Positions 27,173-35,637 of a DNA stretch of 64,000 nt are shown in pieces. The notes under the pieces are model-generated. The model was not told the DNA's origin and ran no database searches. It worked only from the letters and a program-made list of their open reading frames with translations. Source of the stretch: Staphylococcus kloosii (GTDB lineage: Bacteria > Bacillota > Bacilli > Staphylococcales > Staphylococcaceae); assembly GCF_003019255.1 (NCBI RefSeq), contig NZ_CP027846.1, positions 558,001 to 622,000 of the forward strand, written 5' to 3'. Both the position numbers and the translations under genes were made by a program. Within the stretch, counting starts at the first letter, position 1. Every line of letters begins with the position of its first letter.

Positions 27173-27195
27173 TATAATTAATGCGTTAAACGCAT
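27173..27195 (+). promoter_or_regulatory. LysR promoter -10 and perfect palindrome operator
   Basis: TATAAT at 27173-27178 is followed directly by ATGCGTT-A-AACGCAT (27181-27195), a perfect 7-1-7 palindrome between the -10 and the ribosome binding site. The position fits autorepression by the LysR protein, and its effect on the divergent MFS gene is plausible. Confidence 0.55.
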
Positions 27196-27211
27196 AAGGG
27201 AGAGCTGAAAA

Positions 27212-28123
27212 ATGGAGTGGCACCACTTAGAATATTTTAAGCTATTAGCAAAGTTACAAAATGTCTCATTATCAGCAAAACAATTAAATGTTAGCCAGTC
27301 TGCTTTAAGTCGTGCAATTAAACAATTAGAAGAAGAAGTGGGTGCGCCATTATTTAATAGAGTAGGGAGATCGCTGAAATTAAACAAATATGGCCAATCA
27401 TTTTTAGTAACTGTTAATATGATTACCCAGGAAATGGATATGTTTAAAAGTGAAGTTACACAATCCATCGATATGTTAAATGGTGACATCACCATCGGTT
27501 TTTTACATTCTGTAGGGCCAACCTATTTATCCGACTTTTTAAAAACATTTAATTCACAATATCCTAATATTAGAGTGAAACTGTTACAAGACCATGCCAA
27601 AGGATTAATCTCTAAATTAGAGAGTGGGGATATAGATGTAGCTATTACAATGGTCGCACCTGCGAGTAATAGTGTATGCTTTATTCCGTTATTACAAGAA
27701 CAATTGTTTATAACTCTAAATAGCACACACCCTTTAGCCAACGAACAAAGTTTAAATATTGCCGACTTAGTAAATGAACAGTTTATATTACTTAAAGAAA
27801 ATTTTGTTTTAAGAGAACAAGTGGATCAAATTTTTTATGAACATAATATAAATAATGTGGAAATTAATTTTGAGAGTGATGAAACATTGACGATAGCAAG
27901 TTTCGTAAGTGCAGGCTTAGGTATTTCTATCTTGCCTAAATTAAAAAATATCCAGTTGCCTAACCTTACTCAAATTCCAATCAATAATTATAAAGCACAA
28001 CGTACGATAGGTTTATGTTATTTAACTCAAGCCGATCAGTTACCTATTGTTAAAGTTACTAAAGAAACCTTATTGAATTATTTTAGTAATTACAATGAAG
28101 GGAAAGATTACAATAATAATTAA
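27212..28123 (+). CDS. LysR-family regulator, divergent from MFS gene
   Basis: 303 residues. Winged helix at residues 1-60 (SLSAKQLNVSQSALSRAIKQLEEEVG) and a LysR effector domain containing GDITIGFLHSVGP and SAGLGISILP. Divergent from the YnfM-like transporter, with a palindromic site between the promoters. GGGAGAGC precedes the ATG. Confidence 0.85.
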   Translation: MEWHHLEYFKLLAKLQNVSLSAKQLNVSQSALSRAIKQLEEEVGAPLFNRVGRSLKLNKYGQSFLVTVNMITQEMDMFKSEVTQSIDMLNGDITIGFLHSVGPTYLSDFLKTFNSQYPNIRVKLLQDHAKGLISKLESGDIDVAITMVAPASNSVCFIPLLQEQLFITLNSTHPLANEQSLNIADLVNEQFILLKENFVLREQVDQIFYEHNINNVEINFESDETLTIASFVSAGLGISILPKLKNIQLPNLTQIPINNYKAQRTIGLCYLTQADQLPIVKVTKETLLNYFSNYNEGKDYNNN

Positions 28124-28168
28124 TATAAAATATAAATTTTTAAGTCAACTGTAATCTTTTATTTATAA

Positions 28169-28197
28169 TTGACATTAGCAAGACAAAAATAGATAAT
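28169..28197 (+). promoter_or_regulatory. SigmaA promoter for the eutWV genes
   Basis: -35 TTGACA (28169-28174), 17-nt spacer, -10 GATAAT (28192-28197). The start would lie about 50 nt before the proposed ATT start codon. Confidence 0.6.
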
Positions 28198-28253
28198 TGT
28201 TACATATAAAATAGAATTATCAAAATATTCACACATCATGATAGGGATGATAG

Positions 28254-29669
28254 ATTATTGAAAATGTTACTGACATTTGTAAAAACTACACGACATTATC
28301 GCAAGAAGAAATAGCAGAAATTGTACAATTAGCTACACAATTACGGCGTATTGCAGATTTAAATAGGTCATATGTCTTTATCGATTGTTTTTTAAAAGAA
28401 TCAAACCACCTTATCGTGGTTGCTGAAGCAGTGCCCTCAAGCGAAGCGACTTTATACCAAAATTCAGTAGTAACACAAAATGTGTATGAGAAATTTGAGC
28501 CTGCCGTTTTTCGTGCTTTACGCACTGATACAGATGTTCACCATCATAAGGCTGTAACTCAAGAAGGCCAAGTCGTTGAGCAAAATGTGACGCCTATTAA
28601 GGTGAAAGGCAACGTTATTGGCGCTTTAATCATGGAAAAAGACATAACACGACAAATTAAAAATGAAGAGAAGTTATATGTACTTTCAAGGGCGACCGAA
28701 ACGATAAGTGAATTATTCAAATATCCAAGTAGTGAACAAATATTTGTGCCAGACATGATTGAAGAAGCGTTGTTTTATCTCGATACGTCATTCGTCGTAC
28801 AGTATTACAATTTAAAAGGTGAGAAAATTGTTCAAGATTTAACCGACAAACAATGTGATTTGAACATCTCTATTTTAGATATTTTCCCGGATTTTGATTA
28901 CATATTAAATGATGATAGAGTGATTGTGATTGAAAATAGGGCAATCCGCAATAAACACTTTCAAATCAAATGCGTTAAATTATTCACTGACCAACAACTC
29001 ACTGGTTATCTGATGATGTTAAAAGATATTACAGATGCTAAAGAAAAAGAAAAAGCGTTAATTTCCAAAACGGTCGCAATTCGAGAAGTGCATCATCGTG
29101 TTAAAAATAACTTACAAACAGTGGCTAGTTTATTAAGGCTGCAAATGAGGATGGACGTACCAGAGGAAAGTAAACATTATTTTCAAGAAAGCTTGAATAG
29201 AATATTGTGTATTGCCTCGGTATATGAAGTTATCTTGAGTGAATCAGATTCGGATCACGTAAATATTGCTACACTTATCGAAAAAATAGGTAATGCCCTC
29301 GTCTATAGCGAAACTGCAGAGCAAGAGGTTAACATTAGTTACGATATAGATAAGCAATTATATTTACCGTCGCATTTAGCGATATCAGTGGCTTTAATAG
29401 GGAATGAAGTAATAACCAATAGTTTACAACATGCATTTAAACAATCTGCCCAAGGTAATATCGTAGTCACTTTATGCTATGAACAAAGAGCAGCATTATA
29501 CACGTTAAAAGTTCAAGATAATGGCATTGGGCATGGTCATTATCCAAGTTCATTTGGTTTAAATATTGTAAGTACTATCGCTGAAAATGACTTAGATGGT
29601 AATTTTAATATTACTCAAAATGATACTGGCACATTGGCGCAACTCGTATTTCAATACAAAGGGGAGTAA
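28254..29669 (+). CDS. eutW: EutW-like ethanolamine sensor histidine kinase (PdtaS type), ATT start
   Basis: 471 residues if started at ATT. Order: N-terminal GAF-like sensor (ICKNYTTLSQEEIAEIVQ, YVFIDCFL, IVVAEAVPSSEATLY), a PAS-like middle region (about 150-260), and HisKA_2 with the phospho-acceptor in EVHHRVKNNLQTVASLLRLQ (His near 280), then the ATPase with DNGIGHG and FGLNIV. Homologous sequence continues to codon 28254, where the frame is closed by TAG. No ATG, GTG or TTG is in frame until GTG 28416, which would remove 54 residues of the sensor. The first codons read ATT ATT GAA, so ATT probably serves as start or the ATG was lost. The response regulator follows directly. Confidence 0.75.
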   Translation: MIENVTDICKNYTTLSQEEIAEIVQLATQLRRIADLNRSYVFIDCFLKESNHLIVVAEAVPSSEATLYQNSVVTQNVYEKFEPAVFRALRTDTDVHHHKAVTQEGQVVEQNVTPIKVKGNVIGALIMEKDITRQIKNEEKLYVLSRATETISELFKYPSSEQIFVPDMIEEALFYLDTSFVVQYYNLKGEKIVQDLTDKQCDLNISILDIFPDFDYILNDDRVIVIENRAIRNKHFQIKCVKLFTDQQLTGYLMMLKDITDAKEKEKALISKTVAIREVHHRVKNNLQTVASLLRLQMRMDVPEESKHYFQESLNRILCIASVYEVILSESDSDHVNIATLIEKIGNALVYSETAEQEVNISYDIDKQLYLPSHLAISVALIGNEVITNSLQHAFKQSAQGNIVVTLCYEQRAALYTLKVQDNGIGHGHYPSSFGLNIVSTIAENDLDGNFNITQNDTGTLAQLVFQYKGE

Positions 29670-29675
29670 TTGAAT

Positions 29676-30245
29676 ATGAATAAAATTATGGTCGTTGAAG
29701 ACGAATCCATCGTCAGACTTGATATAGTCGAAACGTTAAAAGAAGCTCAGTACAATGTTGTTGCTGCCGTGGGGAATGGAGAAAAGGCAATAGAATATAC
29801 AGAAAAGACACAACCAGATTTAATTATAATGGATATTAAGATGCCTAAATTAGATGGTTTAAAAGCAAGCAAAATTATTAGTAAACGGTATGATATACCT
29901 ATTTTAATACTGACAGCTTATAGCCAAAGTGAGTTTGTACAAGAGGCTAAACAATCCAATATTGTTGGCTATATCATTAAACCTATTTCAGAATCACAAT
30001 TATTACCAGCCGTAGAGATTGCAATGGCGCAATCAGAACAAATGCGTAACTTAAAGCAACAAGTAACAGAGTCGTATGAAGCAATCGAACAACGTAAGCA
30101 AGTTGAAAAAGCGAAAGGCTTATTAATGCATAGACAAAATATAAGCGAGGAAGCGGCTTACAAGAAATTAAGAAAGTTAAGTATGAACCATCATACGAAT
30201 ATTCAACAAATAGCTATAAAGGTGATTGAACAATTAGGTTCATAG
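29676..30245 (+). CDS. eutV: EutV-like response regulator with ANTAR RNA-binding domain
   Basis: 189 residues. Receiver domain with phospho-acceptor Asp in PDLIIMDIKMPKLDG and the conserved Lys in GYIIKP, then a C-terminal ANTAR domain (VEKAKGLLMHRQNISEEAAYKKLRKLS). ANTAR regulators of this type (EutV in Enterococcus, NasR, AmiR) bind a pair of hexaloop hairpins in RNA and prevent termination. GGGGAG lies 9 nt before ATG 29676; a TTG at 29670 is too close. It follows eutW by 6 nt and is followed by an RNA leader with the expected motif. Confidence 0.9.
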   Translation: MNKIMVVEDESIVRLDIVETLKEAQYNVVAAVGNGEKAIEYTEKTQPDLIIMDIKMPKLDGLKASKIISKRYDIPILILTAYSQSEFVQEAKQSNIVGYIIKPISESQLLPAVEIAMAQSEQMRNLKQQVTESYEAIEQRKQVEKAKGLLMHRQNISEEAAYKKLRKLSMNHHTNIQQIAIKVIEQLGS

Positions 30246-30259
30246 TTTTACCACTATAC

Positions 30260-30314
30260 AAGTGAATACGCTCGAGCAAAGGTGCTTATTTGACAATCAA
30301 ATAGGCATCTTTTT
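30260..30314 (+). promoter_or_regulatory. ANTAR antitermination element and terminator before eutH
   Basis: The hairpin GAGC-AAAGGT-GCTT (30274-30287) has a six-base loop with A at position 1 and G at position 4, as ANTAR proteins require. Upstream, AGTGAA (within AAGTGAATA, 30260-30268) could be the first loop, with a weak stem. The terminator AGGTGCTTATTTGA / TCAAATAGGCATCT plus TTTTT (30280-30314) shares bases with the AAAGGT hairpin, so only one can form. EutV binding would allow eutH transcription. Confidence 0.7.
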
Positions 30315-30349
30315 GCTTTCTATGAGGTTAATAAAAGGGGGACATTATC

Positions 30350-31624
30350 ATGGAACATATAGGTACGGTAATTATATATATCATTATGATTTGTGCTGTT
30401 ATTGGTGCGTTTGGTGCTATACGTAATCCCGAAATAGGAGTAGGTAAAGAATTTATGGAAGGTATCTTCACTATAGGACCGATATTTGCCAATTCAGCAG
30501 GTATTATGGCATCTATTCCATTTATTTCAAAATTTATCGAAAATGTTTTTGGACCGTTTTTTAATAAAATTGGTGCTGATCCGGCAATTGCGGCGACTTC
30601 AATATTGGCGACTGATATGGGTGGTTACCAATTAGCAGATGTGTTGAAGCATAGTTACGAAGGTTGGATTATGGCAATGATTGTAGGATTTATGGCGGGC
30701 GCGACAATCGTGTTTTCCATACCCTTGGGGTTACCTATGTTAGATAAAAGGGACCATAAATATATGGCTTTAGGTATTTTGTCGGGGTTATTAGCCATAC
30801 CGTTTGGTGTGTTTATATCAACGTTTATCATCTTGATGAGTCATATGAAAATACGAACTGTAGTTGAAACGACTGGTGCTGCGACGCATGTCTTTTCCAT
30901 TAGTCTGTCAACGGTATTTGTAAACTTGTTACCATTAATTATCTTTGTAGTTATTACGGCAATCGGATTATATTTCTTCTCAGACATTATGATCAAAATA
31001 TTTATAATTTTTGGTAAGGTTTTAGACGTTTGTATTAAGCTCGTATTCGTATTTTCAGTAGTTCAAATCTTTACTGGATTCTTTACAAATGTATTTGGCG
31101 TTTGGGGCTTCGACCCAATCATGGCTGACAAAAAAGATAACTTTAGAGCATTAGAAAATGCAGGTAACATTGCAATTATGTTATCCGGGGCATTCCCGAT
31201 GGTTTACTTAATACGTAAATACTTCTCTAATGGCTTAACTAAAATTGGAAGTAAGATTGGCTTGAGTGAAGTAGGGAGTGCAGGGATTATTGCTACGGTA
31301 GCGAATATTTTAGCGATGTTTAAGTTAGTAAAAGATATGCCACCTAAAGATAAAGTAATTAATATCGCATTTGGTGTATGTTCCGCCTTTCTACTCGGAG
31401 ATCACTTGTCCTATACGGCTAACTTCCAACCAACATTAATTCCAGCAGTCATGATTGGTAAGTTTAGTGCTGGTGTATTAGCCGTTATATTTGCATACTT
31501 CTTATGTATACCGAAAGCTAGAAAATTAGAAGACATAGATAGAAGAGCGGGAATCATTGGGCCTGATGAATACTTAGAAAAAGAACGATTAGCAAATCCT
31601 CATCACGAACAGAAGCATGGTTAA
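30350..31624 (+). CDS. eutH: Ethanolamine permease EutH
   Basis: 424 residues with about 10-11 hydrophobic segments. It carries the EutH pattern FTIGPIFANSAGIMASIPFI, ATSILATDMGGYQLA and GDHLSYTANFQP. EutH imports ethanolamine across the cytoplasmic membrane. AAAGGGGG precedes the ATG. It lies 104 nt downstream of eutV behind an ANTAR-controlled terminator. No eutBC lyase or microcompartment genes are in the window; instead a convergent operon with a glutamine-synthetase-like ligase follows. Confidence 0.9.
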   Translation: MEHIGTVIIYIIMICAVIGAFGAIRNPEIGVGKEFMEGIFTIGPIFANSAGIMASIPFISKFIENVFGPFFNKIGADPAIAATSILATDMGGYQLADVLKHSYEGWIMAMIVGFMAGATIVFSIPLGLPMLDKRDHKYMALGILSGLLAIPFGVFISTFIILMSHMKIRTVVETTGAATHVFSISLSTVFVNLLPLIIFVVITAIGLYFFSDIMIKIFIIFGKVLDVCIKLVFVFSVVQIFTGFFTNVFGVWGFDPIMADKKDNFRALENAGNIAIMLSGAFPMVYLIRKYFSNGLTKIGSKIGLSEVGSAGIIATVANILAMFKLVKDMPPKDKVINIAFGVCSAFLLGDHLSYTANFQPTLIPAVMIGKFSAGVLAVIFAYFLCIPKARKLEDIDRRAGIIGPDEYLEKERLANPHHEQKHG

Positions 31625-31625
31625 A

Positions 31626-31669
31626 CATAAAAAATCGACAAAGCCATCATTGGTTTTGTCGATTTTTTA
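31626..31669. terminator. Bidirectional terminator between eutH and the SDR gene
   Basis: AAAAAATCGACAAA pairs with TTTGTCGATTTTTT around an inner CCA/TGG helix. Both strands have T runs. Confidence 0.9.
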
Positions 31670-31688
31670 TATATAGCAAAATAAGTTA

Positions 31689-31719
31689 GAGCCTGAGACA
31701 TAGTATGGTCTTCAGGCTC
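31689..31719. repeat. Short palindromic hairpin GAGCCTGA/TCAGGCTC
   Basis: GAGCCTGA (31689-31696) pairs with TCAGGCTC (31712-31719), with an inner GAC/GTC helix. It looks like the small hairpins often found between staphylococcal genes. It may back up termination of the SDR gene on the minus strand, although the T run is weak. Confidence 0.5.
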
Positions 31720-31753
31720 ATTTATTAACGTTAGTGATGAGATTGATATTATT

Positions 31754-32521
31754 TTAGAAGTAATTTGCAGTAATACCGCCGTCAACATTAATGTTAGCAC
31801 CATTAGTCCAGTCAGATTCATCAGAAGCTAAATACAATGCGCAATTTACAATGTCTTCAGGCTTACCAAATCTACCAGTAGGCTGTCTGTCTAAACGTTC
31901 TTTCTTAGCGGCTTCGTCAGATACAAGCCATTCCATTAATAATGGCGTTTCAATTGGGCCTGGGCTAATCGCATTTGTACGAATGCCTTTAGGTCTAAAT
32001 TGAATCGCTAATGATTTTGTCAGTGATACTACCGCTCCTTTTGAAGCAGTGTAAGCATCTTGTGGTACTGAACATCCCATTTCTGCAACGAATGATGCGA
32101 TATTAATAATTGATCCTGATTCATTTTTCTCCATTTCAGGGATTACATATTTTGTCATAAAGAATATACCTTTAACGTTAATATTCATTACTAAATCCCA
32201 AACTTCTTCAGAGGTATTGACGACAGAATTATCGGCAGAAGGCATAACGCCAGCATTGTTGTATAATACGTCGATCTTACCAAAAGTCTCTACAGTTTGT
32301 TCGACTGCTTCTTTAACTTGTTGTTCATTTGAAATATCAACTTGGAAAAATTTAGCTTCTCCACCGTTATGAACAATGTCATTAGCCGCTGTTTGACCAG
32401 CCAACTCGTCTCTTTCGAAAACTGCTACTTTAGCACCTTCAGCTGCAAATTTTTGTGCCGCAACGAGACCCATGCCTCCACCAGCACCTGTGATGATACA
32501 TACTTTGTCTTTTAATCTCAT
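31754..32521 (-). CDS. SDR alcohol dehydrogenase, third gene of the ligase operon
   Basis: 255 residues. Motifs: TGAGGGMG (cofactor, residues about 11-18), NNAG, catalytic Ser in SIINIASF and YTASK. It starts 27 nt after the ligase gene with GGAGGTAAC upstream, so it is the last gene of the operon. Inference from context: it would oxidise the hydroxyl of gamma-glutamyl-ethanolamide to the aldehyde used by the ALDH. Sequence alone fits many SDR substrates. Confidence 0.8.
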   Translation of the reverse strand: MRLKDKVCIITGAGGGMGLVAAQKFAAEGAKVAVFERDELAGQTAANDIVHNGGEAKFFQVDISNEQQVKEAVEQTVETFGKIDVLYNNAGVMPSADNSVVNTSEEVWDLVMNINVKGIFFMTKYVIPEMEKNESGSIINIASFVAEMGCSVPQDAYTASKGAVVSLTKSLAIQFRPKGIRTNAISPGPIETPLLMEWLVSDEAAKKERLDRQPTGRFGKPEDIVNCALYLASDESDWTNGANINVDGGITANYF

Positions 32522-32548
32522 AAATGTTACCTCCTAAATATCGATGAA

Positions 32549-33949
32549 TTAGCTTTGTTCGAAATAGCGTGAACGTTCCCAAGTTGTTACAAAGGAATCA
32601 AAATCATTTTGTTCAGAACGTGCTGCATGTAGATAGTGTTTTGCTACATCTTCGCCTAATACTTCTTTTACTACATCACTATTTTTCCAATGATAAATAG
32701 CTTCATGTAAAGAAGAAGGGATGCGATCTACACTATCTTGTTCATAAGCATTACCTTTTAATTCGTCTTCAAGTGGGATTTTATGTTCGATACCATAAAG
32801 TCCAGCACCAATTAATGCAGAATATGCTAAGTACGGGTTCATATCTGCACCAGAAATACGAGATTCGAAGCGTAGTGCATTACCATGCCCAACCGTTCTA
32901 TAACCAGCAGAGCGGTTATCGCGACTCCAAGCAATACTTACTGGTGCCCAAGAATTTGGCGCGAAACGTTTGTAAGAATTAACATAAGGCGCATACATTA
33001 AAGCAAAATCTTTAGTGTATTTGATAACACCTGCTAGGAAATGTTGCATTGTTTCAGACATTGGATTTTCTGCATCGTCGCCAGCGTAAAAGGCATTGTT
33101 AGAAGTACCTTTTTCCATCATACTAAGATGAATATGCCCACTTGAACCTGTCCATTCTGCATAAGGTTTAGCCATAAATGTTACGGCTTTGTCGTTTTGG
33201 ATACAAATTTCTTTCATGCCGTGTTTAAACATAATATGTTGGTCAGCGGCTTTTAATGCATGATCATATTTTAGGTTGATTTCGTGTTGTCCTTTATAAG
33301 CTTCACCTTTGGAAGATTCAATAACGATACCCATACGATGCATTTGATGTCGGATTTCTTGGTAGATTGGTTCGTTTTTTGTACCTTGTAACAAGTTATA
33401 ATCTTCGTTAAGGTGTCCTGCAGCTTCTAAATTGGCATAACCTTTTTTATCAATATTTTCGAATGAATCATTAAATAAATAAAATTCTAATTCACTCGCA
33501 AGGTGAGGAGATAAGCCATGTGCTTCTGCTTTTTTAATTTGACGTTGTAAAATTGATCGTGGTGCAATACAGATTTGTTCGCTACCATCTTCGGTAAATA
33601 CGTCACAGAAAACCATTGCTGTTTTATCTAACCATGGCACAACTTTTAATGTGTCCCAGTCAGGTTTAGCTAAATAATCACCATAACCTTTATCCCAGTT
33701 CATATATTCATAGCCTTCATTTGTATCCATCTCGAAGTTAGTACCTAATAAATAGTTACAAAAATGAGTGCCTTCTGAAATATCATTTTCTAAAATAAAA
33801 TCGCCAGTAATTCGTTTCCCCATTAAACGACCTTGCATATCACAAAAACCGAGTACTACAGTGTTAATTTTGTCTTCCTCGATAAGTTGTAGTAATTCAT
33901 CTTTATCGATATTACCAGCTTTATCGTTAGGATTAATTTCTTTAAACAT
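32549..33949 (-). CDS. Glutamine-synthetase-like gamma-glutamyl ligase (candidate gamma-glutamyl-ethanolamide synthetase)
   Basis: 466 residues. GS fold with the N-terminal beta-grasp part (NTVVLGFCDMQGRLMGKRI) and a catalytic barrel: SELEFYLF, GQHEINLKYDHALKAADQHI, the GSSGHIHLSM ammonia/ATP region and RFESRISGADMNPYLAYSAL. It is closer to the GlnA4/PuuA group (ligases for amines) than to housekeeping GlnA; the NR/RIP region has the variant SAGYRTVG. I choose ATG 33949 because AAGGGG lies 9 nt upstream; a TTG at 33958 touches that site. Its place beside ALDH, SDR and an ethanolamine regulon suggests ethanolamine as the amine. Confidence 0.75.
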   Translation of the reverse strand: MFKEINPNDKAGNIDKDELLQLIEEDKINTVVLGFCDMQGRLMGKRITGDFILENDISEGTHFCNYLLGTNFEMDTNEGYEYMNWDKGYGDYLAKPDWDTLKVVPWLDKTAMVFCDVFTEDGSEQICIAPRSILQRQIKKAEAHGLSPHLASELEFYLFNDSFENIDKKGYANLEAAGHLNEDYNLLQGTKNEPIYQEIRHQMHRMGIVIESSKGEAYKGQHEINLKYDHALKAADQHIMFKHGMKEICIQNDKAVTFMAKPYAEWTGSSGHIHLSMMEKGTSNNAFYAGDDAENPMSETMQHFLAGVIKYTKDFALMYAPYVNSYKRFAPNSWAPVSIAWSRDNRSAGYRTVGHGNALRFESRISGADMNPYLAYSALIGAGLYGIEHKIPLEDELKGNAYEQDSVDRIPSSLHEAIYHWKNSDVVKEVLGEDVAKHYLHAARSEQNDFDSFVTTWERSRYFEQS

Positions 33950-33971
33950 AACTTCCAACCCCTTAATTTAT

Positions 33972-35411
33972 TTATTCATTTAATGTTAATGAAATATATT
34001 TTAATTCTAAGAAGCCATCTAAACCGTGATGTCCACCTTCTCTGCCCATACCGCTTTCTTTAATACCTCCAAATGGTGCTTGAGGTACGCTAAGTTGAGT
34101 GCCATTCACACCAATCATACCGAACTCGAGTTGTTCGCTAACTTTATGAATTGTATTCACATTGTTAGAGAAGAAGTAAGCAGCTAAACCATATGGAGAA
34201 GCATTAGCAATTTCGATTGCTTCTTGTTCGTCTGCAAATTCGATAATAGGTGCGACTGGGCCAAAAATTTCTTCTTGGGCGATAGACATATCTGGCGTAA
34301 CGTTTGTTACTACTGTTGGTTCGTAAAATAGACCGAAATCAGAAATTGGGAGCTTCTTACCACCTGTAGCAATTGTTGCGCCACTATTTTGAGCTTCATT
34401 AACTAATTGTTCTACTTTGTTAATCGCGTCTGCGTTAATTAGTGGACCGACTTGAGCATTGTCATCAGTTGCTGGACCAACTTTAAGTTGTTTAACTCTA
34501 TCGATGACTTTGTCCGTAAATTCGGCTTTAACATCTTTATGCACTAAAACAGTATTGATGCCGTTACACATTTGGCCTGTGTTTTCAAATTTATTGTCGA
34601 CGATGGCATCTGCTGCTGCTTCTAAGTCTGCATCAGGTAAGACGATTGCAGGAGCATTACCACCTAGTTCAAGTGAAATGCGCGTAATGTGATTTGCGGC
34701 TTTTTGCATTAATGACTTACCGATATTAGTAGAACCTGTAAACGACATTTTCTTAACACGATGATCATTAAATAGTGTGTCTGATATTAAAGATGCACTA
34801 CCAGTTAAAATGTTAGCTACGCCATCATCAATATCAGTTGCCATTAATTCATCGAATATTGCGATTGCAATTCTTGGTGTTTCGCTTGAAGGTTTAACAA
34901 TTACAGTACAACCTGCTGCTAAAGCAGGTGCAACCTTTCTCGCTACCATGGCACCTGGGAAATTCCACGGTGTAATTAAGCCACAGACCCCAACAGGTTG
35001 TTTTAATACGGAAATACGTTGTTGAGGTGAGGAAGGTGGAATGATTTCTCCGTAAATGCGTTTGCCTTCAGCGGCATACCATCTAATGAATTTAGCACAG
35101 ACACCAATTTCACCGTATGCTTCTGCGTATGGTTTACCTTGTTCTTCACACATGATTAAAGCTAAGTCGTGTTGTTTTGCTAATAGATTATTAGCCCATT
35201 GTTCTAAAATTTCACCACGATAATCTGCAGTATATTTAGACCATTGTTGGAATGCACCATGTGCAGCTTCTATACTTTGCTGAATATTTGCTTCGGTAAC
35301 TTTCGGTACTTGGCCGACGATATCACCATTAGCAGGGTTAACAACTTCTAACGTATCAGTCGTTTGTAATTGTTGCCCATTAATCCAGTTATGATTTAAA
35401 TCTTCACTCAT
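33972..35411 (-). CDS. NAD(P)-dependent aldehyde dehydrogenase (succinate-semialdehyde / gamma-glutamyl-aldehyde type)
   Basis: 479 residues. GabD-like ALDH with GVCGLITPWNFPGAMVARKV, catalytic Glu in ISLELGGNAPAI and catalytic Cys in NTGQMCNGINTVLV. First gene of the operon, 22 nt before the ligase ATG. AAAGGGGGC lies 8 nt before ATG 35411; in-frame sequence further upstream runs into the terminator hairpin and is not translated. In context it would oxidise gamma-glutamyl-acetaldehyde to gamma-glutamyl-glycine; succinate semialdehyde remains possible. Confidence 0.8.
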   Translation of the reverse strand: MSEDLNHNWINGQQLQTTDTLEVVNPANGDIVGQVPKVTEANIQQSIEAAHGAFQQWSKYTADYRGEILEQWANNLLAKQHDLALIMCEEQGKPYAEAYGEIGVCAKFIRWYAAEGKRIYGEIIPPSSPQQRISVLKQPVGVCGLITPWNFPGAMVARKVAPALAAGCTVIVKPSSETPRIAIAIFDELMATDIDDGVANILTGSASLISDTLFNDHRVKKMSFTGSTNIGKSLMQKAANHITRISLELGGNAPAIVLPDADLEAAADAIVDNKFENTGQMCNGINTVLVHKDVKAEFTDKVIDRVKQLKVGPATDDNAQVGPLINADAINKVEQLVNEAQNSGATIATGGKKLPISDFGLFYEPTVVTNVTPDMSIAQEEIFGPVAPIIEFADEQEAIEIANASPYGLAAYFFSNNVNTIHKVSEQLEFGMIGVNGTQLSVPQAPFGGIKESGMGREGGHHGLDGFLELKYISLTLNE

Positions 35412-35430
35412 AAAAGTGCCCCCTTTACAT

Positions 35431-35507
35431 ACAAAAAAGACGCCCAAGTAACTCACTTCGACATGAAGTTAAGAGTTACATAAGCGCCTTTGCTTAGTAT
35501 ATTCACT
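35431..35507 (-). promoter_or_regulatory. ANTAR antitermination element and terminator before the ALDH-ligase-SDR operon
   Basis: On the minus strand, TAAGC-AAAGGC-GCTTA (35496 to 35481) is a perfect 5-bp hairpin with a hexaloop with A at 1 and G at 4. It is preceded by AAGTGAATA (35507 to 35499), the same sequence as before eutH. The terminator pairs 35489-35473 with 35454-35438 (17 positions, three G-U, one mismatch) followed by TTTTTTG, and shares bases with the hexaloop hairpin. This matches the eutH leader in layout. Confidence 0.7.
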
Positions 35508-35553
35508 TAAAATTAATTGTAAAAATATTGGAGTTATACTCCAAGTTAACTTT

Positions 35554-35582
35554 ATTGTATTAAATTATCTAAACCTTGTCAA
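35554..35582 (-). promoter_or_regulatory. SigmaA promoter of the ALDH-ligase-SDR operon
   Basis: Minus strand: consensus -35 TTGACA (35577-35582), 17-nt spacer, -10 TACAAT (35554-35559). The transcript would begin near 35547 and include a perfect palindrome (TTGGAGT-ATA-ACTCCAA, about 35527-35543) before the antitermination element. Confidence 0.75.
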
Positions 35583-35637
35583 TATTCAGAAAATGACTTA
35601 TACTTTTTTTCAAAATTAATAGACGGAGGGGTATAAG

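Noticed and set aside
28264..28314. ATG start for eutW in the neighbouring frame, implying a frameshift
   Set aside because: That frame stops after 17 codons, while the ATT frame already gives continuous sensor sequence from its first codon, so no frameshift is needed.
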